Made by a program: the position numbers and the translations under genes. Under the pieces are notes generated by a model, which was not told the origin of the DNA, searched no databases, and saw only the letters and a program-made list of their open reading frames with translations. A stretch of 64,000 nt of DNA from Pristionchus mayeri (Eukaryota; Nematoda; Chromadorea; Rhabditida; Neodiplogasteridae), in NCBI GenBank assembly GCA_036245805.1, contig BTRK01000005.1, positions 28,687,469 through 28,751,468 on the forward strand. The letters run 5' to 3'. This document shows positions 25,001 through 35,788 of the stretch, one piece after another; the first letter of the stretch is position 1, and each line of letters starts with the position of its first letter.

Positions 25001-27681
25001 CATCAGCGTGTCCTCTCTCTCCTGCGATGACCCATGGGGAGGCAGCTATCTCCTCCAGAGTGCTTCTCTTCGCAGGATCACGCACCAGCATACGAGAAAT
25101 CAGACTGAAATTGTAATTATCAAACAGAAATGACAAACGAAGGATACAACATAAAAGCAGACTATTTAAGACAATAAAAATAGGAGCCAAATTCAAGTAA
25201 TAGTGGATGAGATCACTAGCAGTGCTCCAACTCACTTCTTGCAGGGGTTGCTCAGTGAATCAGGGAGGGAGAAGCGACAGTCGAGGATCTTCGTCAACGT
25301 CTCCGAGTCGTTCGTCTCCTGCACAATACAAATAATGATTCTTGATTTCAAACAATTCCGGAACAAATATTATTGAAATCAAATTTTCAAAAATATGAAC
25401 ATACCTGGAAGGGCAATCTGCCGGTGACCAGCATGAAGAGAATCACGCCCAGCGACCACACGTCTGCAATACGAGATATTATACAATCTGTCGTTATTGC
25501 AAGACTGGCAATTCAGCGTTTCCCAATAGTGGCTGCATGTCGTCGATCCATTTCAATATCTACATAATTTCCGATGTTCTCACCGACAGCGGGTGCATCG
25601 TAGGCGTCTCCGAGGAGTATCTCGGGTGCAGAGTAAGCCAGACTGCCACAACTCGTTCGAAGCTGCTCGCCTGGCTCGTATCTGAGGGAGAGGAATGAGA
25701 TGAACAGCGAGTTTTTTTTAATTTCACAGAACTTGTATTGTGTCAATAGCTAGTGGGTATCAATCAGAGAACAGACGAGTGTTTCATATTCGAAAGCCTG
25801 GATAAGAAGCAAACTCACAGGTTGGAGAAACCAAAGTCGGTGAGCTTGACCATGCCCAGCTTCTCGAAGAAAACTACGTTCTCGGGCTGAAATTTAAAGA
25901 AAATTTTTCAAATTTCTCACATAATAAAAGAAAACATTTTGATATTATGCCATTCAATCAATGTGTAATAAGAGAGTCAATCAATACGATGTTCGGAGTA
26001 TATACCACCAGCTTCGTCATCGTACCTTGAGGTCTCTATGGACGACGTGCAGTTTATGGCAGTAGTTGATGGCAGTGATGATCTGGGAGAAGAACTGCTG
26101 AGCTATCGGCTCGGGGCAACCCTGCAAAAGATCAGAGATTAGCCTGATTGTACTTGTATATTCTAGGTTTCGAGGGAATTTCTTTCGGTGATTATGAACG
26201 AAAACAACCATTTTCTTTTCGATAGATTACTCAACGCGGCATGCCGGAATGTTCTCCTCGAATGTCATTTTTCCTATGAAATTGAGCCAAACGGCTCCTC
26301 TAATATTCCCACTACGCGAATTTTATCGCCCACTCTCTCTCCTTCTCATACAGATGTTCGATTATTCCAGGAATGAACGGCAGGCAAAAAACGTGAGAAC
26401 GAATGAGAAAACGAGTAAATTTTCCCAGGAAATAATATAAATCCGCTCACCTTCTCGTGTTTGGCGATGAAATCGTGCATATCGTAGTCTCCCAATTCAA
26501 GAATGAGGAAGAGTTTCGTCGCAGTGTCGATCACCTCAAGAGGAAGGAGTTGATGAGTTAACACCAACACATTTCTTAGATCTCTTCCTTATCCATCGTA
26601 AACAAATTCTCTCCATTTTTAGCCGATTCATTTCTCTATTTTCGCTCTATTCCAGTCGGTCGAAAGCCAGAGAAAACATAAATTTTAAATTTACAAGTGG
26701 CGGAGCTAATAATAATAATACCTCGTAAAGCCGAACGATATTGGGATGTTGGACGAGCTTCATGCATCGAACCTGCAACGAGTCACACCATCCCAACGTT
26801 TTGACCATGACACCAATATGGCAGTCGTGGAGCGCAAATTTCACAGCTGATATTTAGTAGGAAAACATACACTCGTTAGGAATTTAACAAACACCCTGTG
26901 TTAACAGTCAATCCTCTAATAGATTACTAAGTCTCTCTCACTTCCTGCATGAGATGCGTCGTCGACACGGGGTCGAGATTCGTCTTGTCGATCACTTTCA
27001 CCGCCACCTGCCAGTTTAATTATTGATTTATTATTAATTCTCTTCTCTCGACCAGGTACATGATATTACACTTCTCATCCTTCCAATGGCATCTAGACGA
27101 GAAATCCTGTCCTCTCCTCTCGTCAATACATCGCTCAGTCTCACCTGCTCCCCCGTGAAAACATGTCTGGCCAATTTGACGACGGCGAAGTGTCCCTGCC
27201 CGATTGTCCGCTCGAGGTCGTACAGACCAGCGATCCTAGGCGCATTTAACGATCTACAAATATTGTATTACTTAAATAATATTTTTTAAACATTCTTATC
27301 AGAAACTCAGTCGATAGCAGGTGCATTTCTAACTCAAATTCACATAGAACTCGCGTTTTTGCTTCTATATTTAGCCATGTGCACTCAGCCAATTAAGGCT
27401 GTGCCTAGCGCTCCTTCATTTTTCCTCCCCTATTCTCTCGAGACGATCGAGGAAAGGCGAGAGAAGAAGTAGAAGGAACGAAGGGAATCGAATTCACTCC
27501 ACTCCTTCCGTTTGTTCCCTTCCCAGAGTGAAAACGGGCCTCTTCCATACACCAAAGAGAACGCGAAGATTCGCGAGGATGTCATAAATTCAGAGCGGAA
27601 GTGCGTACTTGCGTCTCTGCAGTTGATTGGCTGAGACTGGCTTGAGGGGTGCTGCTGCACCAGTCGAGTCGCCCGATGACA
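19078..27681 (-). CDS. snrk: SNF-related serine/threonine protein kinase, SNRK type
   Basis: AMPK/SNF1-family Ser/Thr kinase. Start at 27679-27681 ([20 protein letters not shown]) and TGA at 19078-19080 after [10 protein letters not shown]. All kinase landmarks are present: [19 protein letters not shown] (ATP loop, about 27160-27220), [12 protein letters not shown] (catalytic Lys, about 26970-27005), [17 protein letters not shown] (about 26720-26770), [29 protein letters not shown] (about 26030-26065), [20 protein letters not shown] (about 25820-25885), [19 protein letters not shown] (about 25600-25665), [20 protein letters not shown] and [24 protein letters not shown]-like region follows ([20 protein letters not shown], then [18 protein letters not shown]; 24580-24240), exactly as in human SNRK. 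The remaining two thirds (24000-19078) encode a low-complexity Ser/Gly/Ala-rich tail in many exons, ending in a basic [16 protein letters not shown] patch. Exon edges in the tail are less certain than in the kinase. Confidence 0.88.
24812..24987. mobile_element. hAT-like MITE, copy 1 (176 bp)
   Basis: Ends cataggtgggc and gcctacttatg (imperfect TIR), flanked by a perfect 8-bp duplication gcatcatc (24804-24811 and 24988-24995). About 90% similar to 49459-49634 and identical in length. The interior repeats cacccccggtttt three times and carries a poly-C run. It lies in an SNRK intron, ending 14 nt from the 5' splice site. Confidence 0.92.
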
Positions 27682-28741
27682 TCACTGCTGCATGGTCGGA
27701 GCTGCGGTTAGGGACTGGAAGGGAGAGGTATGGATGGACAAGGGAAGGGCGGGATGAATCACTGGAGAAACGGGGAAACACGCAACGCGGGGCTGGAATG
27801 AGAAACGAGGCGTGATGGGAGTGAGGGAGCGAGTGGCGTGCGCCCTCTAGATGAAGAGAGAAGAGAGAAGGAGGAATGGGCAGAGGAAACAGCGAACACT
27901 CCAACAACTGACGAGAAGCCGATGTGAAATAACAACCAGCGCGAAATGAGTTACGAACGACGAAACAACTTTGAGGCTGAGAAGGAGAACGAAAAGGACT
28001 GTGATAAGGCCATTTTTGGAATTGGAAACAAGTGGATTCGCAAACTGAGGATGGAAAGAGAGAGCAAACGAAGAATCAGTGCACTCGAGAGAAGAGGAGA
28101 GAAGCCCGTCGTTAAGAATTGAACGCGCCAAGCGACATCTCTCGCGCGCCATGGAATTCACTTGATTGCGCAAACCATTTACCACAGTCTTGAGACAATT
28201 TCTAGGGAAATGACAAAGATCGAACAAAGTGCAATCAAAAAATCAATTTTTTTTCACTCTGGCAATTGACTATTCAAATGAGTACGAACAAAGGAGGGGT
28301 TGGCCTCGTCCCTCTTCTCCAAATCATTCTCACTCCTCCCTTCCATCTACCATCACTTCCTAGTTTCCGCTCTCTGATGAGTGGTTGATATTCAATCTCA
28401 ACTTTACGCTTTGAACGAATCTATCATGGTAACTTTATTTCCCCTTAAATTTATCTGGAGGAATACTGTAGTCCAAACCAACTATAAATTATATTTGGCT
28501 ATTTCAAGTGGTCATTAAAACGAGTTGCAACTGATACCAGAGAAATGAAAAAAAATATTCGAAATTAACCACAAGATAGGACGAAACGGCCTTTCAAGCC
28601 GGCATGGAGGCTCTTCCGAGCTGGCGTGCCGAGACCATTTTGTCATCCCTAGTGTCCATATAAAAAATATATCGTAAATCCGGAATCAGCATAATCTTAT
28701 AATTTCAGGAGATAACACGTATACGATTAACAATATTATCA
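27682..28741. promoter_or_regulatory. Divergent intergenic region between SNRK and the membrane-protein gene
   Basis: About 1.06 kb separates the SNRK start (minus strand) from the first proposed exon of the plus-strand gene, so it should hold both promoters. The SNRK-proximal side is purine-rich on the plus strand (27700-28090). No TATA-like box or factor site could be assigned with confidence. An upstream exon of the plus-strand gene could be hidden here, because its first listed exon has no signal peptide. Confidence 0.4.
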
Positions 28742-31700
28742 ATGTTTGTTCTGATGATGCAGCAAAATTCTGGAGAGCTAGAGAAGGAGATAAAGTGGGA
28801 GAGGTGTTTTGGTGACGTTGCAACCGGCAAAAGCGGAGAGATGGTTGGATCTAGTATGAAAATTCGATTTAAATACTAATGTTTAGGTATGCTATGCGCC
28901 ATTTAAATGCAAGTATCCAACATCATCCGCAAAGAGCATGATGAGGATAAAATATAGTGATAATGTCGGTAATAACGGGAAATGCGACACTGGAATTCAA
29001 TTCAAGTAAAATTTATAGATTTTTTATAGCAATAAACTTAAGCCAGATATCTAATCGAACTTTAAATTCATGAAATCATTTCCGTACTGACTACTTAAAG
29101 TTACCCAACACCCTTGAAGATGCCTTTCTATAATATTTATCAATGTAATATAATGGGCTCTAATTAGTTAAACTGGGACAATGAAAATAATAGAAATTCA
29201 ATTTTCACCAGCGTAGAGCCGCAAAGTATCAGTTTGAGTTGTTTAATCACACCCGTTCCCTCCCTTTTACACACTCTCGCTCGTTTTGTCGTGATCAGGG
29301 CACTCCCGCCATTTCAAATTTTTTCCATGTGTTTTGGAAAACTTTAATTCAAAATAAAAATAAAAGTTTTTTTTAAAATCAGACCGATCGGCAATTCGAA
29401 GTGGCTTGTGTACATGCAAGTAGAGGAAGATCAGCTTGATCTGGCTGAAGGAGTACGATTGGAAGGAGGGGATATTAAGTTTGGATGCAGAAAGAAAGAC
29501 GATGAACCATACTATGGGACGGAGAAGCTAAATATGGGTGAATTTTGACTTTTCAAAATTCTCAAAAGTTAGAATGTTTTCAGGAAGGAACCTAAATGTA
29601 AACGACATATTCGTAGAAAAACGAATTTTCTGCTCATTTTTTATCAGCGGGAAAATTGATAGTGTGAGCGTATGCAATCTTTAGTAGGTTTAATATGCTC
29701 TACAGTTGGACAGAATTCTAAACAAAGAACACGTTTTTGGAGAATTCAAGTTCAAGACGAGTCAAGAACAGGATTACGCAATGCCTGATGGCCAACACTT
29801 CACACATATATTTGGTCTCGTTCAAAAGCTCAAGACGTGCGACCCTGATAAAGCCCAACTCGATCCAAAGTTCAAGGAAGATAACCTTATTACATATGAG
29901 GTAAAAATAACTAAAATGGTTGTGAAATATAGTATTTCAGATCCAAACAATTGATTTAATTGATAAATTGGGATACGCATGCCCAGAGCCGTTGGGACAT
30001 CTAATGTGAGACACATTCCACTTCCGATGGTGAACAAAATACTTTTAGTGTGAAAGTTGAAGGTGGTAATGGCTACGTTAGCTCCACTAAAATTCAATGC
30101 AAACAAGACTCGGACAATATATTCCAATTTCATTATTCGCTGAAGGAAGATCCAGATAAATTAGTCCCGATAGATGGAGGAAAGATATTTTACGTGTACT
30201 GCGCTAAGGAAGGTAAAATACGCCACTCAATTCGAGTACCTTCAGCTGCATTCCAGCGTGCACGTCGTGTTCTAAGTTCGAAACGTCTAACCATGTGCCG
30301 CCACTCTACGACCCTGGCAATGTGGCCACCGGCAAATGCATTGAAGCCACAGTGAGAAGTGGTCGCGTCTAGACAGCAATTGCAGTGTGGGGAGGACAAT
30401 TGGGAGTACGAGCCACTGAAAGGGGAGAAGGGAAAGACAATTTCCAAGCTGATGTGCAAGAAGAATCAAACAGGCAGTGCTTCCTGGCATATTAAGAAGA
30501 AAGACAAGGAGGAAGTGGAAGTGAAGAATGCTTGGTGCTCTAAGGAAAGTGAGTTGGATAAGGGAAACAAATGACAAATATTGAAACAGATTATAATACA
30601 TGGCCAATCCCCCCCCTCAATAAGTGGAATGAGAGTAAAAAATATGGTTCAGTTGACTGTGACATGAAGAACCCGTTGCAATACATGTGCCCTACGAACA
30701 CACAATGTATCCCAGTGAGTTCGCCTTGAAATTAGAACAAATATTTGAATAGAAAACGCGATAGGAAAGGTTTAAAGAACGGTGTAGGGAAGACTCCCCT
30801 CTACATTTTGAACGATGAAAAACATTAGAACATGCGGAACGCAAGAGCGAGATACTTCGTTCACTACTCATTTAATTTTCTTCGTTCAGCCTAACAAGAC
30901 TGCACCTGGCTTGGGCTGTACAGGCACATTGATGTACGTGTGATAAATTCTGCCAAATACTATCGAATATTAATTCCAGGGCCCAAGAAATTAATGAGAA
31001 ACCTAAAACGATCAAGTCCATAACATGCGACGACAAAACAGGAACATGGATGGACTCTGATAATCAAGAAATTAATCGAGATACCTATGTATTCTGCCCA
31101 CGTGAGTCGCATCTAATTATGATGAATAATAATACATTTAAACTAATATCAGTTAACGTATACTTTCAGCCCACGATGAGCAGAAAGTAGCCAGTGCAAA
31201 TACGAACAACATCATCTATGGCATCGGTGGTGGCGTTCTTTTCGTATTTCTCGTATTTGCCATCATTTTCGGCGTGCTCGCTATTCGTGTGAGTTCTCAC
31301 TCTTCCCTGGTCAACTATTTTGATAGACTACACACGTCTGCACTGCAGTCACTTATCTCACTTATCTACTGTGCACTTTTCTAGAAATAAATCTATTGAG
31401 CAAACTGCAATATCCTATCAATCTAAAATGTTCGTCAACCACCTATCCTTTCAGAGACATCGGAAGTACACTCCCTCTGAACGACTACAACGAAAAAGGC
31501 CGAAAACAAAGTGGATCCATAATATATTCCCAGAGAAGCTCTGCACCGATGATGTGAGTGTGACGTCTCGTAGATAACCACTGCCTACAGCTACAGTAAT
31601 CACTTTTTCAGCTTGCGCAGCTCAAGGATTGGACTGACGAAAAGTTTAACATGGTTTTGCAGGTAAATTCAAAATATGCACTGTTAACACTCCCCCCCAT

Positions 31701-34587
31701 TCAGCAATGGCTCAAGTTATCCATCTACGAGCGGTACAAGTTCGCGGAGCGAGTCGGATTCGAGGTAGTGTAGGAATCAAGCGAAACCAACATCGTTTAG
31801 GGATGGACAGAAGCATTTAGTGCTCTAAGCTTCTGCTAGCCTAAACACACCTACTATCCCATCTCTTTCTAGCTCGGAGTGGGTTCCACGTGCGACCAAT
31901 TCTTCAAACTCTTCCACAGAGTCTTCGAGGTCGAATTGGACTACCGTGTCTGGCGTGAGTTCTGCTGCTCGCAATAAAGATAATACAAGTGACTATTTCA
32001 GAGGGTCTCGTGCCCGTGTTCAAGCTCCTCCACGCACAGGCTGCCGATAAGGTGAGTGATATCGATCGAATCGACCAAACAACCCACTACGCAGGAGAAC
32101 AACCAGGACTGTGACAAGCGCATGCGCAAGTGGTGCGCCTCCAACTGCAAACCAATTCTCGAGAAGGTCGGATGGGAAGGATGCAACAATGAATGTACGG
32201 TATCTATCGACTATTCTCTACTGCTCTTTCAATCACAAGTATTGATAATCTATCTTCAGGGAGACAGACGGCCTTCCAGCGCTACCAAATCTTCAATCTT
32301 CTCTACTACTGCGAGGACAAAGAGTTCACTGAGGCAAGGATTGATTCTACTTACATAACAATTTTAATCACTAACAGAAGCTGCTGGAGTTCTTCGACAA
32401 GGGGACTTTCCAAACGCTGCACTCGATCAATCGACAGGTGGCATGGGCCGCCGGAGTGCGAGACAGAGATCAGGTACTGTAGCAGTACGAAAACTCCCTA
32501 CTACTAATGTACAACGAATTTTCAGAAATTTTCGAAAATACACATCTACAGTACCTTACCGTACTCATTTCAGTTCGAGGCTGCGAAACTCGCTGCTGAA
32601 ATCGCCATCTGTGACAAGAACGCGGTATTGTATCCAAGTGATATTTCCAATCAAGTTGCTTGTTTTCAGAGGAAGGAGATAGCGGAGAGGAAAGCGAAGG
32701 CGGCTCAGACCTCCTCTGGAGGATGGACCAAGACCAAGAGTGCCGCATCCGATGCCAGTGGAAAGAGCAGCAAGAGCAACAAGGGATCTGCCAAGGTCAG
32801 CCCATCGAGTGGATTGAGTTGAACTGTAGACCCTGACTAAGATGCAGAACTACATTCCATGAAAAATATTTATTATGTTATAGGATAAGAAAGCGGTGAA
32901 GGGATCGAAAGAGGCTAAGAGCTCCGCATCGAAGGAGGGAAGCAAGAGCAACAAGAGCAACAAGAGTAACAAAAGTAACAAGAGCAAGGAGAGCAAGGAA
33001 AACAAGAGCAAGAAAGAGAAGGTACGACAGTAACCGCGAACTACAGTCGATCGATAATTGATTAGGGATCGAAGGAAACTCCGAGTGGAAAGGCGAAGAA
33101 GGGCAAGTCGAAGGAGGCGAGCAAGAGTGGAAAGGATAAGAAAGATAAGGTACTGACTTGGGTTACCGTTAAAGAACTCGCTCAGATACATCAAATTAAA
33201 AAAAAAATCCATTGTAGGGCGGATCGAAGGAAGCACCGAAAAAAGGGAAATCTCGAGAGAAGGCAGGAGCAGAAGACTCGAAGGACTCAGGGAAGGATAA
33301 GAAGGAACCACCCAGTGACAAGGATAAGAAGAAGGATAAGAGTGGAAAGGACAAGAAGGACCAGACAGCTAGTGGGAAGGATAAGAAGACCACGAGTGGA
33401 AAGGATAAGAAGACGACCAGTGGAAAGAATAAGAAGACAACGAGTGGGAAAGACAAGAAGGACAAGACTGCGAGTGGGAAGGATAAGAAGGACAAGACAA
33501 CCAGTGGGAAGGAGAAGAAGAGTGTGAAGGAGAAGACATGTGCGAGCAGCAAGAGCGGAAAGAGTAGCAAGGTATGCCATCCCTATGGAGTAACTGGTTG
33601 AGAAACACAATTAAGGAGAAGAAGGACAAGAGCAGCAAGAGTTCGAAGGAACCCAAGACTGCCATTGACAAGACTATGACGAGTGCCAAGAGTATGAAGA
33701 GCAAGAAGGGAACCACGTCGAAAAAGAAGAAACCGACCAAAGTAAGTGATGGGCACTTGCACAGGCTGGTGGATCCTATGCAATTCAAACATTAATCGAT
33801 CTACTAATAACCTGTCTACCGTATCTCTTTCCAGCCAGGATACAAGGAGCGGAAGGACGCGGACGGAGACAAGCTACACGGAGATCGTGCGCAGCACATC
33901 TTCTTCGCCATCGGATCCTCGAGAAATAAGGAACAGATCGCGTCCTTCCTCGACTACTACATCGAAGGGGTGTGTGGTTTGCTAGTGAACAGGCACTGTA
34001 AAAGCCACAAGGAATACCTATTTCGCACTTATATCGCACATTTTAGAAGGAATACGACCCGTCGAATCTGGTGTATCTCTTCGCAGCAACCCTCGAGTGG
34101 GATGATACTCGCTCCTACGGACTCGATCTATTCCTCGTGCGTTTAGCCAAATAGCCCAACGGATTTAAGTGCTAATGTAGTTGGCACAATAATATAAATA
34201 TGTTTCAGAACATGAACAAGAAAGCGTTCATCAAGATGCCACCCGGAGACAAGTATCACATGCGCATTCTCAAGAACTTCAGAAGATACGTGATTGGCGA
34301 GTTGGATCTGCAGAAAATGCAGGTGAGAGGAGACTAGTAAATGAAATGGCAACAATTACTTGCAGGATCATATCCTTCATGACCCCAACTACACTGTCAA
34401 GCACTACGCACAACTCGAACTGTCGCTGGTAAGAGCTACAAAATAAGGGATAGGATGATAATATTTTTGTTTTCAGATGCTCAAGCGCATTCACAATAAC
34501 ATCACATTCCAACCGAAGATGATCGAAGAACTCGATGAAGCTCTGACTGAAGAAACTCGGATTCTAAGAGAACATGAGCACGATTAA
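28742..34587 (+). CDS. Single-pass membrane protein with Lys/Ser-rich repetitive tail, unknown function
   Basis: Only plus-strand gene. The 5' end is uncertain (ATG 28742; no signal peptide is visible, so an upstream exon may be missing). Ectodomain exons (28742-31190) are Cys-containing with repeated themes such as CFGDVATGKSGEM and DPGNVATGKCIEA. A transmembrane segment IIYGIGGGVLFVFLVFAII lies at about 31210-31275, followed by basic RRHRKYTPSE. The inside part starts with a helical domain (WTDEKFNMVLQ, LSIYERYKFAERVGFE, STCDQFFKLFHRVFEVELDY, RMRKWCASNCKPILEKVGW; 31460-32200). Next is a Lys/Ser-rich region (32650-33740) with near-tandem SGKDKK units. It ends in a folded C-terminal domain (HIFFAIGSSRNKEQIASFLD, LEWDDTRSYGLDLFL, ILKNFRRYVIGELDL), with TAA at 34585-34587. 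No family was recognised; it may be nematode-restricted. Splitting into two genes near 31300 is possible but splice sites join them in frame. Confidence 0.6.
33303..33530 (+). repeat. Tandem SGKDKK-type coding repeat
   Basis: Nearly back-to-back copies of an 8-11 residue unit with core SGKDKK followed by TT, DKT or similar (codons such as agtgggaaggataagaag), with drift to SGKNKK and SGKEKK. Codon-level similarity points to recent slippage or unequal exchange. It gives a highly basic, Ser-containing stretch in the predicted cytoplasmic tail. Confidence 0.9.
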
Positions 34588-35788
34588 TTCGTAGATAAGG
34601 CTAAACGCTTAGTATGTAACACCTAGGGTTGACAAAACGAACGCCGAACCGCTATTCGAAACACACGTAGAATGACTCTGATTGCGAAAACTACGTGCGG
34701 AATGATACGAACAGTGATTCGAAATCCCCCTCGATCGACTCTCATTCCGCAATGAATGCAAATTGGGGTCTGTCTCACTTAATTTCGTTCTGTCACATTG
34801 AAACATATCTGAATCTTTTTTTCAAAGTGTGAAAGTCGATAAAAAAAGTGATCTATGTTTTATATATTCCACTTGAAACATAATTCAAACAACTCCAGAT
34901 TCGATTTTCATACCAATTCATTACTCATCGATTCGAACAATGAAATTGATCCGAACTCGATTCGAACACTCCTTTGTTCGACTCTTATTGCCCAATGAAC
35001 GCAATTTGAATCCCAGAGATTGCGCATTATATTGAAATTGATTTCTCGATACGAACTGTTCGTTGTTCGTGTTCGTTTCGTCAACCCTAGTAACACCATT
35101 TCGGTATAAAGTCCTGGTTGCCGAACAAATCAAACCGCGCTTCGTCCTGATACACATTATATCACTCGCGAACGAACAAAAACAAACAAAAAATAGAAAC
35201 AACAAGAAACAACGAAAAAGTATCGAGGTGATACCGTAATATTGACGAAAATTTTTAAAATGTCGATCAGGTTTCGTGATAGGGTTCCATGACGAATTCA
35301 GCGAACGATTATTGATTTCAAGAACGAATATAATTTAATATAATTTAAGAATAATCTTTAAAAATTGATTGAGATTGAATAATGATAATAAGAATAATGG
35401 GATAGGTAAATATTAAAGCATGGGCACCGGTGATGTCATTCACTCTTGTAATCAACGTATATTCAATGCTCGCAAAAGAATTTAAATTACTTTGACTTTA
35501 TTCACCAGGTGAAGAATGCTTCTTATTAATTAATTTAGATAGCAAATTGGTAGGATAGGAAAAAATACAGAGAACGCAAAAAATCGCAAGAGATGCAATA
35601 CTAATCATCGATTTTGGATGGAAACCCCGTTGGGCAGTAGAGAATGCGATACGAACTTCCAGGAGGGGATAGAGAGGTAATGATAACTACATGAATTATA
35701 CTAGATAGAAAAACGGATAGGGATAAAGTAATTATTTACAGAGCGAGAAATAACGAAAGACTAAGTAGTCACAACCCTTCATGGTTGT
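34588..35788. other. Convergent intergenic region
   Basis: Lies between the 3' ends of the plus-strand membrane-protein gene and minus-strand VPS13. It contains a complete MITE (34623-35090). The rest (35100-35780) is AT-rich with no supported gene. The VPS13 stop overlaps a minus-strand AATAAA (35788-35793). Confidence 0.6.
34623..35090. mobile_element. MITE, 468 bp, with 20-bp TIR and 6-bp target duplication
   Basis: Left end ctagggttgacaaaacg, right end the reverse complement cgtttcgtcaaccctag (19 of 20 terminal bases match). It is flanked directly by taacac on both sides (34617-34622 and 35091-35096). The interior has dispersed attcgaac/gttcga words in both orientations, so the ends can fold back further. 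No coding. It starts only 35 nt after the stop codon of the membrane-protein gene, so it probably supplies part of its 3' UTR. Confidence 0.9.

Noticed and set aside
33315..33610. Plus- and minus-strand Arg-rich or Leu-rich frames over the SGKDKK repeats
   Set aside because: Other-frame readings of the repeat tract; only the SGKDKK frame joins the flanking exons.
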